Of a DNA stretch of 64,000 bases, positions 54,985 through 64,000 are shown in pieces (position 1 is the first letter of the stretch; every line of letters starts with the position of its first letter). This DNA comes from Solicoccozyma terricola (taxonomy: Eukaryota; Basidiomycota; Tremellomycetes; Filobasidiales; Piskurozymaceae), in NCBI GenBank assembly GCA_001600875.1, contig BCLD01000006.1, positions 1 through 64,000 of the forward strand, given 5' to 3'. The position numbers and the translations under genes are program-made. Under the pieces are notes generated by a model. That model was not told the origin of the DNA, ran no database searches, and worked only from the letters and a program-made list of their open reading frames with translations.

Positions 54985-55445
54985 GGCGTGGAGCGTGTCA
55001 GTCACAGCAAATCAGAGTGGACGAGTGACAGGCTACGGTAAGGTGGTGCTTGTAGATGTCATGATGAAATAGGAGGATGATGTTGCTCCCAACAAATCAG
55101 AGCCCCGTCTGCGAATTCTCACGGTGGACGCACTGGGAGTACGGCCACGCGAGCATCCACGGAAGAACACACAGGGGGGTGGTTCATGTACCACCTCGCA
55201 TTCGCTCCGAGCTACCATCGTCTGTCTACACCCATAGTCTACCCACCGTCCATCCATATTCAATCCGCCCATCCGACAGTTTGGCCTTCCATCAACTAGC
55301 ACATCGCTCCTCAGCTCCACCCCACGTCAAGTCCGTTTCGCAGACATCCGAGACGCGCTCATTCGCAGTCCCGTAGGCATGCGACAAACGGATCTTCGAT
55401 AGTCTCACTTGTGGTTCTCCTCCAACCACACACTCCATTTCGACC
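54985..55445. other. Divergent promoter CID gene / sugar transporter
   Basis: 461 bp without recognisable genes or repeats. An in-frame ATG at 55005 would lengthen the CID protein by seven residues. Confidence 0.65.
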
Positions 55446-58400
55446 ATGACAGCAGGTGGCTTCATCCTACCCTCGGCGGATTATTCAGACGACGATGATG
55501 ATGGAGACGTTCGACTGGAGATGACGGAATTAGGAGATGGTCAGACGAGAAGGAGAGCGGTGGAATGGGTTGGGAAACCGAAAGTTGTTGGTCCGGAGTG
55601 GATGAAGATGCCATTGTAAGTGTTGGGAGTGATGGATTTCTGACGGTGCAAACAAAGGGTATAAAATGTGGAATACTGACTACGGGTCTGATTACTACGT
55701 AGACTGACAATCGGCATGCTGGGTCTTCAAGTCGGTCCTTTTCTTGGCAGAATCCATACCTACCTCATGACGCTAATCCAACCCCCATCATCACAGTGTG
55801 TCTGGTCCATCGAGATGGGATACGGTAAGTGCTCCCAATGTCTACCCCTGCAATAAAGCCACCGCTAACCTCTTCCTCCCAACAGCCTCTCCATACCTCC
55901 TCGAACTCGGTCTCTCCAAATCCCTCATGTCATTGGTCTTTGTAGCCGGACCGTTAAGTGGATTAATCATGCAGCCTCTCATAGGTACAGGAATAGCATT
56001 CTTCGCCGTCTCGGATCCCTTATTGACAGTTCTATAATTCTAAACAGGCGTCTTGGCCGACCATTCCAAATCTCGCTTTGGCCGTCGACGACCTTTCATG
56101 CTAGTCGGATGTGCTCTCTCAGCGTTCGCTATCATGCTACTGGGGTGGTCTAGAGAGGTATCTCATTTCTTTGGAGGGGTGAGTCGAAGTTGCACGTGTT
56201 GGGGGAGGTGGTATGCTGATGAAAGGTGGGAATGGATGGCTCCATAGGGTCAGGTGTTGGCGATCTGGTTTGCGGTGTTCGCGATCTATTGCATCGATTT
56301 TGTGAGTAGACATTTGTACATGAGAGGGGAGATGTTGTTGACCAGAGGTGGACACGGCGTGTCAATACACAGTCTATCAACGCAGGTAAATTTTGTCTAC
56401 CCTCCTTTATTTCTCCACCGTCCGCTCATCAAGTTTGCATTACAGTCCAAGCCACCGATAGAGCGTTGGTAGTAGATACATTACCTCCATCTCAACAGGA
56501 GAAGGGTAATGCATGGGCAGGGAGGATGTTTGGAACTGGCTCATTAGCTGGATTTTACGTGTGAGTTTCAGCGATCAACCAAACCTACACCGGATCATGA
56601 CTGAACGAGTTCCCTGGACTTTCTTTCAGCGGCAACGTGGACCTCGTCTCAATTCTACCGTTTCTCGGTCATACCCAACTTCAGGTATTGAGTTTCCTCA
56701 CTAGCTCAATTTTAATGATCACGCATGGCCTGACGGCTTATAGCGTCAAGGAGAGGATTCTGCTGAGGGATAGGTGAGTGTTGGTTGAATGCCGGCATTC
56801 GCGGCATTCTTTCGGGCTGTGTTGAATCGATCATTCTGGCACGCAGCCGCAAGCAATCCCAACTGTCAGCATTCGGTAGTATTAAAGACATCTGGAGTAA
56901 CATTTTCACTCTCCCTCAGGCGATCCGGTCCATTTGCTTTGCCCAATTCTTCGCATGGATAGGCTGGTTTCCAATCCTGTTCTTCACTTCCGTATGGGTG
57001 GGAGAAATCTACATTCGAGAAGCCATTGCGAATGGGGCGGATCCGAATGATCCGTCGTTGGTGGCAGATGCCACAAGAGCGGGATCAAGAGCGTTATTCC
57101 TCAATGCTGTCGTCAACCTGATATCGTCGATCTTTCTACCATTTCTCGTGCACGCAAGCGGAATCCAAGCCACAAGCGAATCACCACCAAACACCGCAGC
57201 AATAAAACGTGCGCATGAGAACCAGATGAATGGAAGGTGGAGTATGGTCAACTCTAGGAGCTGGGTAGGAAGGATGATAGAAAAACGGCCTAGTTGGGCT
57301 AGGTTGACATTACCCATTCCTGGTTTCACTTTGATAAGGGTTTGGATCATGGGGCAGGCGGTGTTCGCTGTGGCTATGTTCTGCACACTGTGAGCGGAAG
57401 TCTCCATATCGGAAGAACGGCGTCGTTGACGCTTTGGAATTATAGATTCGCCCACACCGTTTGGTCAGCGAACTTTATCATCGCGACTTGTGGATTTTGC
57501 TGGGCTGTCTCGCAATGTGAGTGGGATCAAGGAGAAGTTGCAGCCTCGAGCTCATGACTTCCACGGTGACTTTGCAGGGGCGCCATTTTCACTGGTTAGT
57601 GTAGTCAATCCTTGCTGAAAAGTCCTGTGTAATGAACCTGACCATTCCTCACTCATACAGCTCGGCGAACTCATTCTTCTTGATCGTAATCCATCTCGCG
57701 GCCGACATGTCCCTCTGGCGAATGACGTTCCTGCGATGCGCGTACAACGTGCAGAGAACGGCACTTTCAACAGTTCCCGCCTTTCCCTGGCATTGCAAGC
57801 ACAAGAAGAGGAACAAGCTCTTATGGACGGTGCAGAAGAACCACAGCATGCGGACTCTACCGTCCTCACACATACACATTCCCGGATGCCGTCTCTGTCG
57901 GCGCCGGTCAGTCGGAATCGGTCTCCATTACCCTCCAGTGAAGAACGGGTAGATGCTGTACGAATATCGTCTGCTCGGACCAGTATGCAGCTCGCTTCGT
58001 CACAAGGGCCTTCTTCCACACACAGCTTGGATCTGGATCCCACTCGTCGGAAGGGGAGCGCAGACCTTGACCAACATGGGCCGAAACGGTCTCAATCAGA
58101 GGAAAGCTATCGTCCGATATCGCTGGACCTCAACATGAACAGACCAGGTCATGACAGCCACAGGGAGCAGCCGATACCAAAACAGATGCATGAGGACGGA
58201 GGTACCGCAGAAAAAGCAGGAGTCATCTTGGTGAGCGAATGTAGCTCCGGTGCTCAGCTTGCGGCCACTGATGAAGCTTTTCTCTGGATAGGGTATACAC
58301 AACATTTTCGTTGTAGTACGTTTCTGTCCCCTGTTTTCTTTGCAAAACCTTCATTACTAATCATTCACGAAATTCGCAGTTGCCCCAGTTCCTCGTGACC

Positions 58401-58744
58401 TTCTTGTCTTCCATCATATTTTACCTGATGGAGCCGACGCGGCCGTCGCTACCAGACACCCATCCAGGGGCCGCAATCCCCGTCACCAGTCAGAATGGTT
58501 CACTGTTTGGGAACGCCACAATGGAAATCGCAAGCATGATGATAAGAGAACCGGAATTGCATGTCACGAGCCAAACAGATTCCGTGGGGCTGATATTTCG
58601 GTGAGCAACCACTCTGGCTTCGATCATGTTAGCAACGTCCTGACCCAGGAGTGCGTCCCCCTCAGGATTGGAGGTATATGTTCAGCAATAGCGGCATTCA
58701 TGTGCTGGAGGATGTCTCGAGATTGGGCGAGAGGGCTGAATTAA
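55446..58744 (+). CDS. GPH/SUT-family sugar:proton symporter (Sut1-like)
   Basis: 12-TM MFS-fold carrier of the glycoside-pentoside-hexuronide family; fungal members take up sucrose, maltose and other alpha-glucosides. An acidic N tip (MTAGGFILPSADYSDDDDDG) precedes TM1. CVWSIEMGYASPYLLELGLS, then the family signature ADHSKSRFGRRRPFMLVGCA (about 56060-56110), AIWFAVFAIYCIDF and NAVQATDRALVVDTLP, EKGNAWAGRMFGTGSLAGFY, and FAWIGWFPILFFTSVWVGEI follow. A 170-residue hydrophilic loop (about 57730-58230) separates TM10 and TM11; then LPQFLVTFLSSIIFYLM and IGGICSAIAAFMCW end the protein at 58744. About a dozen introns. Substrate specificity not determinable. Confidence 0.85.
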
Positions 58745-58836
58745 CGTTGTATGGCTAGATGCATTTATGAGGCAGCATGTCATGGTTTCATGCTGGGTGG
58801 GAGATTTGTTACAACCTTTCTATTGTGCGACATCGA

Positions 58837-60843
58837 TCACGCAGTCTTTACCTTCATGTGGATGGATTTCGCGCGAGTGAGCTGGTCGTAGCCTGGCGAG
58901 GGGTCGAGACATCAGATCCAATACCACATTGGCAACATCGACGTTGCTCACCAAACTCGGACAAGCTGACGCCCCTTCCGCTATTCTTTACTCCGGTCCA
59001 GGCCAATGCCGGGTCCAAGCTGTCACATCGATTCAGGAAGACGGTGCCAGCCTCTAGATCAGAAGCAAACATCTCAAACGCTTCTGCAGAACCAGGCGAC
59101 TCGATGTTGGTCCATACAGATGCGGTCTTATTGGTTGTGCGACAAATTCAGCCTCTTCCTGCAACTTAGACCCACGACTAGACCCATGACCAGACTTACA
59201 AGACCGTAAGGCGAGTCATTCATGAGTTCGAGAGCTTCAGCGTCAGAATCCACCTTCATGATACCAACAACGGGACCAAAGGTCTGCAAGACAACAGAGC
59301 CTCTTATCAGGGTCCTTGCGAACGAAGTCTCCTAACCCGGTCAACCCACTTCTTCCATCATGACTTCCATCGTGTGATTGACATCGACGAGCACTTGCGG
59401 ACCAACAAAAGCAGTACCAACTTTGGCGGTCTGGAAGTGTGACTCCTCGACGAGGCTCTTGGCCCCTTGTGCAACTAGATGACCGGGGTTCCAATATAAG
59501 CATCGACTCCGCCAGCCAGACATCGTAGTAGATTCACCTGCATCAGCAACCTGCTTCCTAATCCTCTCGGCACTCGCCAAGCTGACCACTGGGCCCAGAC
59601 TTATAGTCTTGTCCATCGGATCACCAAGCTTGTATGACTTGACGACGCTGACAAATTCCTCGACGAATGCGTCGTAGATGCTGGCGTGAACGTAGATACG
59701 TTCGATCCCACAGCAGGATTGACCAGAGTTGAACATGGCACCTTCCAGATCAAGACAGCTCTGTTAAAGAACTAATCCATCTTCCAGATGCAGACAGGAC
59801 GGCTTACCATCGACCAAGTTCTCCGCTGCCCATTTGACGTCGACGTCCTCCCTGACATACGCTGGATCTTTCCCTCCGAGCTCCAATCCCACTCCCTTGA
59901 ATCCTACTGACCCCTCTTCAGCGTCCTTCAAGGCAGCTGCCTTTGCTAAATCCCTTCCTCCTTTGACACTCCCAGTGAAGCTCAAAAACCCGATCCTCGG
60001 ATCGGTGGCTAGGTTCGCCACAAGGTCGTGGGGGAGATGCACGACTTGCATGACATTCGCGGGGAGACCAGCAGTTACAAGGGTGTTACGAAGACGTTCT
60101 GCAGGGGTGGGAGTTTGCGGAGAGGGCTTGACGATTATGGCATTTCCAGCGAGAATACCGGGGATGACGGAGTTGACCATGGTGAGGTATGGGAAGCTGT
60201 GGAGAATAGAGGGTGCGGTGATCGTCAATTCGGAACACGACTACCGGAGGTGCCCCAGCTGCTCACTTCCATGGGGCAACGACAGCAACCACTCCAATCG
60301 GGTCCCGGCGAATATACCGCTTCAATGCTTCGGTGTCCGTCTTGGTCTGAGGTACATCGGCAAGACACTCCTTAGCGATGTCGATAAGGTGCCGAGACCG
60401 TGAGATAGCACCGCCTATCTCGCCAGGAGCTTGTGAAATGGGTCTTTTGGTTTGCGTCTATATCAGAAGACGTTCCTGTCAGACGTCGCAGCATACATCC
60501 GCTCACCTGCCCATCTGCACTGTGATCTCCTCCGCTAGGACATCCTTCATCTTTTCAAACTCGAGCTGTGTCAAATGAGAAAGAAAGGCATGCGTGAAAC
60601 AAGCAGAATGAGATCCAGCCTAGTCGTTAGTGCTGTTTTCGGGACACTCACAATCCATTTCTCAGCGATAGCGATTCTCTCATCTATGGTTGTCTTTCTC
60701 CAGGTCTTCTGCGCCTTGACTGCGTCGGCGACCACAGTGTCCAGTTGCTCAGCGTCCAGCAGTGGTCGTGTGAGGACCGGTTTCTGGGTCACCGGTGATA
60801 TGGTTGTCTGAATCTGCTGCTTGCGTAGAGTTGTGGAGGGCAT
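58837..60843 (-). CDS. NAD(P)-dependent aldehyde dehydrogenase
   Basis: Oxidises an aldehyde to a carboxylate. Start MPSTTLRKQQIQTTISPVTQ at 60843. RRDPIGVVVVVAPW, PYLTMVNSVIPGILAGNAII, KPSPQTPTPAERLR, FLSFTGSVKGGRDLAKAA (cofactor-loop GSxxxG), GVGLELGGKDPAYV (general-base Glu), AMFNSGQSCCGIERIYVHAS (nucleophilic Cys, about 59700-59740), GPVVSLASAERIRKQ, VDVNHTMEVMMEEV and LEAGTVFLNRCDSLDPALAW follow, ending YDQLTRAKSIHMKVKTA with the stop at 58837. About nine short exons. No targeting signal is obvious. The RRDPIGVV ... KPSPQTP style is closest to succinate-semialdehyde/lactaldehyde-type ALDHs; substrate unassigned. A CACGTG lies about 123 bp upstream. Confidence 0.88.
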
Positions 60844-60965
60844 GGTGGTGAGGTATGGTGGTGGTAGTGGTGGTAGTGGTGGTGGTGATGGCCTTGTGCT
60901 ACTTTGGTGTCATCGTCATATCAGTTGATGGGAGCTGTCTCTCAAGCGATGGCTATCAACTAAAT

Positions 60966-60971
60966 CACGTG
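60966..60971. promoter_or_regulatory. CACGTG E-box upstream of the aldehyde dehydrogenase
   Basis: ATCACGTGAC about 123 bp upstream of the minus-strand start at 60843. Motif evidence only. Confidence 0.4.
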
Positions 60972-61038
60972 ACTTGGATCTCATAGAACGAAGCAATCCC
61001 CGATCCCAGTTACAACCAGTTTACATGACAGCAGTCCG

Positions 61039-64000
61039 TCACACTCCTTTATTCCTAGGCCATAAAGGTCCTTGGAATAGTATAGACCGTCTCGACATCG
61101 ATCTTTTCTGCTCCAACTCCTCCATCTCATCCTCTTTCTTCTCGGCAGCGCGGAAACGCTCTTGTTCCTCCTGCTCCTCCTCCTGTATTTGTCGAGCAAT
61201 GTCCCCCACAGTTGACGCAACACTTTCAGTGCGATCAATTCCAGGTCGAGAATGAGCGGAAGAACGAGTTCGGTGTCTCGTTGCCGTAGGTCGGACGGAA
61301 GGTGAATCCTGCCTAGTTTGGGCTGGTCCTGGATGTGTACTGGTCCTGGTAACAACCTTGAATGAATTCGTACTTGGCGTCTCAGAAGGCTTGCCGTCTT
61401 TCTCGACCTTCGGACGTCTGTGCATCCCAAAGACACTCAGGACCGCCGACCACCATGATTCATCCTTGATGTCTTCGTCGTCTTCCACGGCCGTACCGAT
61501 ATTGTTGCCTTCTTCTGTTGTTTCGCCTTCTGCGGCGTCAACTTCAGTAACGTTAAACAGCGGATCGCCTGTGTCCCGGAGGAGGGCGTCTCCGTGAGTG
61601 GTAACCAAAAACGATCGGACTGTTTGGTCTTTTCCATTAGCATGGTGATCTTAATCTGCTTTTCCCGACATTCACTCACATTCCACTGTATCATCCAAAT
61701 CCAACTTGCTCAACGGATCTCTCGGCAACCAAAGCCAATTTTCAATTTTATCATGATAAATCGGTTGATTGGAATACGGCGTCGTCTTCTCAATGACGGG
61801 AATGTCAAACCATCTAGGAAAAGGCGGATGTTGCTGGACCACTTCTGTTCCCGGTGTTATCTGAGTGGGCGGGTTCGGTTCCAGGAATCGAGGGGCAACG
61901 CGCTTCAATTGCTGCTGGAGCTCGTACATCTCTTCGGATTGCCAATTCGAGATACTACAGCACGAGCAGCTCAAGTCAGAAGTTGTTTCTGTGCAGAGAC
62001 ATGAAGCACGAATATGTCCTTACCGAGAGTGCCGTGCGCGAATCACACGAGTGAGGCTGTGGTACAGCCTTAAGGCATCAGCTATCGAGAAGTGTGTGAC
62101 TTGTACCCCTCCATGACTTACAAGAGCTTCGCGGCGACTGTCAAGGGAATAAGTGCACCCGCAAATCCGGCCGGTATCTTCTGTTTCGCAAGGATCATGA
62201 ACGCCAACCAGGAGAACTGCCAAGATGATACCGGTCGATTAGCTGTGATCGTCCGGCTGAGTGACTGAAAGGCTCACCTCAGCCAAGACAAACCCATCCA
62301 AGCTATATCGAAGATACCGACGACCGTTGCGTTTTCCATCATTTTCATAACGACGTCCGTATGAGTAGGTGAAGTTACGCCCGTACACGACTAGCAGGTA
62401 ATAGCTTCAGTAACTCACACCCCCGGGAGGAAAACTGACTTCAACTCACTTCTGGCGTAGACGAAGTAAACGAGCGCGAAAGGCAGAACCAGGGGATTAA
62501 AGATAGCAAAGACAGTAATAAGAATGAGGGTGAACATGTGATTGGGTACCAGGAAGAACCAGGAGACTGTCCGCTGGGGCTCAGCACGTTGACGGGGTAT
62601 CACAGCCGGTCGGACCGAAAAGGTATAGCCGATGAGGGGAAGCTGATGGTACCCAGGTCAGTAAACTGACGACATGAATTTAGATCTGCACTCACACCGA
62701 GCCGCAGCAATTCCAAAGCGCACTGAATCACCGTGTTATACATGATCGCACCCGCGAAGTAGGGTGCAGCAGCCGGGAAAGAACTCGCCACTTGTGAAAG
62801 CACTTCGGTGGCGTTGATCTTGGCTAGTACGTAACCTTGAACAGCGGTCCGTCCGACGCAAAATACAATCAGAACATTGAAGACGAGATATTTCCAATAG
62901 CGCGCTAGGGTAGCGTCATGGACCCCATAGCCTGTTACGATATGAGATTCGTGATTTGAGATGGCCAAGAGGATAGGACAGACTGCCAGTGAGATGAGAC
63001 CGACGAGAATAACGGGGACCAAATTCTGCAGGTTGGTCGAGACACTGGGGTGGGCGGCGAGGTATCTACCGAGCGCAGGGATGATCTGGGCAGCAGTGTC
63101 GACACTGGCGATAGCGGAGATAGCGGTGAGAGGGAAACTGCAGAGCGCGCACAGTGAGCATCTGTCGATGTCATACCACCTATCAATCGCTCACATCCAC
63201 AAGATGGTGAACACCCAGACTAGGATTGTTATACCCCAACTCTTCACAGCCTCTGCACGATATACACTCCTGACAAGCTTGGGCCAGATCAGGTCGCCGT
63301 GCTGGGGAGCAGGTCGAGTGCGACATGACAAGACATGATGAGGGTGTGCTGCAAGATCACGCAGAGCCCGTTTTGCGGTTTTCGCATCCCGGAAAGTCAC
63401 AAAGGCGGACGATGCGGCACGGTAAGACTCCAACGGCTTCGCTAATTTCCCTTCCAGCAGGATTTTGAGATGTTTGTATTGGGCCGTCAATAAATCGATG
63501 AGCGGCGCTTTCGCCCGCCTGACTCGCAGCTTCTTGCGAGTCAGTGCTTGGTAAGGGTCAAGCAGTCCTTGCTCGCGCAGAGCGTGAAGGGCCTAGGGGG
63601 TGTTCCACCTTCAGCTTCGTGGTTTCGAGTCTCAACGTTTCGAACTCACATCCCAGACAGTCGAGTACTCCGGAACAAAGGTAGGATCCTGCATAGTATC
63701 GACCCATCCTTGTCGAGTGAAAGGCTTAATCACTGCTACGAGGGTCCGCCTGTCTTGCTTTGCAGACTTCTCAAGAGACTCTCCATTGATGGCCTGCTTT
63801 TCAGTATCCTGGCGTATCAGTGTTTGATTTTTGGTATCCTCCTTCATCATCTTCTCAACGGCTGCGATGACCCGTCTAGCAAGTCTCACATGAGCCTGGA
63901 ATGTCGAATGGTAATCAGTATCGGTTATATCAGCTGTGGAACACCTTAGCAAGACTCACCAACTCAAGACGTTTCCTGATCGCCTCCCGTTTCTTTCGCA
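61039..64000 (-). CDS. CSC1/OSCA/TMEM63-family osmosensitive cation channel, N end outside window
   Basis: Plasma-membrane mechanosensitive channel family (DUF221/RSN1_7TM). Reading on the minus strand: the cytosolic loop AHVRLARRVIAAVEKMMKED, PLIDLLTAQYKHLKILLEGK, then the RRM-like cytosolic block SSAFVTFRDAKTAKRALRDL and CRTRPAPQHGDLIWPKLVRS, followed by the membrane domain (VILVGLISLAVCPILLAISN; NVLIVFCVGRTAVQGYVLAK; LIGYTFSVRPAVIPRQRAEP; NHMFTLILITVFAIFNPLVL; FALVYFVYARSE). The C-terminal tail has IEKTTPYSNQPIYHDKIENW and a long acidic/Gln-Glu stretch, with the stop at 61039. Many short introns. The start lies beyond 64000. Family assignment is firm; gating and ion selectivity cannot be read from the sequence. 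Confidence 0.88.

Overview
The window is a gene-dense, intron-rich stretch of nuclear DNA from a fungus, most likely a basidiomycete yeast of the Tremellomycetes (Cryptococcus/Kwoniella type). Almost every gene has several introns of about 50-100 nt with GTGAGT/GTAAGT donors, intergenic gaps are short (0.1-1.2 kb), and proteins such as MMS19, SYO1, tafazzin, beta-tubulin and ERG25 are of fungal type. I placed genes by protein-family recognition plus hand splicing. Outer gene ends are usually firm, internal exon borders less so. I found no rRNA, tRNA, transposon, CRISPR array or prokaryotic feature.

Layout: 39-606 3' end of a septin (CDC12-like, +); 1003-5431 MMS19 (+); 5546-9576 BCAS3-type WD40 protein (-); 9577-10944 unresolved; 10945-12692 tafazzin TAZ1 (-); 13344-16505 F-box/leucine-rich protein (+); 16700-18533 adenylosuccinate synthetase ADE12 (+); 18803-20696 ALG7 (+); 20869-22752 secreted App1-like phosphatase (+); 22753-23981 gene-free; 23982-28093 spliceosomal DEAH helicase PRP2 (+); 28327-31038 beta-tubulin (+); 31621-33180 Gfo/Idh/MocA oxidoreductase (+); 33315-35102 mitochondrial TPR protein (-); 35216-38346 SYO1/HEATR3 (-); 38864-42069 Cep57/Ppc89-like coiled-coil protein (+); 42261-43941 HhH-GPD DNA glycosylase (-); 44304-47277 DHA2-type MFS drug transporter (+); 47500-49417 C4-methylsterol oxidase ERG25 (-); 49908-51263 COQ10 (+); 51824-54984 CTD-interacting-domain protein (-); 55446-58744 GPH/SUT sugar transporter (+); 58837-60843 aldehyde dehydrogenase (-); 61039 to beyond 64000 CSC1-like mechanosensitive channel (-).

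The genes are mostly unrelated housekeeping functions (cytoskeleton, Fe-S delivery, cardiolipin and sterol metabolism, N-glycosylation, splicing, ribosome assembly, DNA repair, transport). There is no gene cluster or mobile island and I see no undescribed multi-gene system. The unusual features are structural: (1) the beta-tubulin initiation codon is split A|TG by a 214-nt intron; (2) long poly(C)/poly(G) tracts of up to 87 nt, which inside genes lie only in introns and often just after the 5' splice site; all three COQ10 introns carry one; (3) a 52-bp minisatellite sits in the first ERG25 intron; (4) CACGTG boxes recur upstream of many genes.
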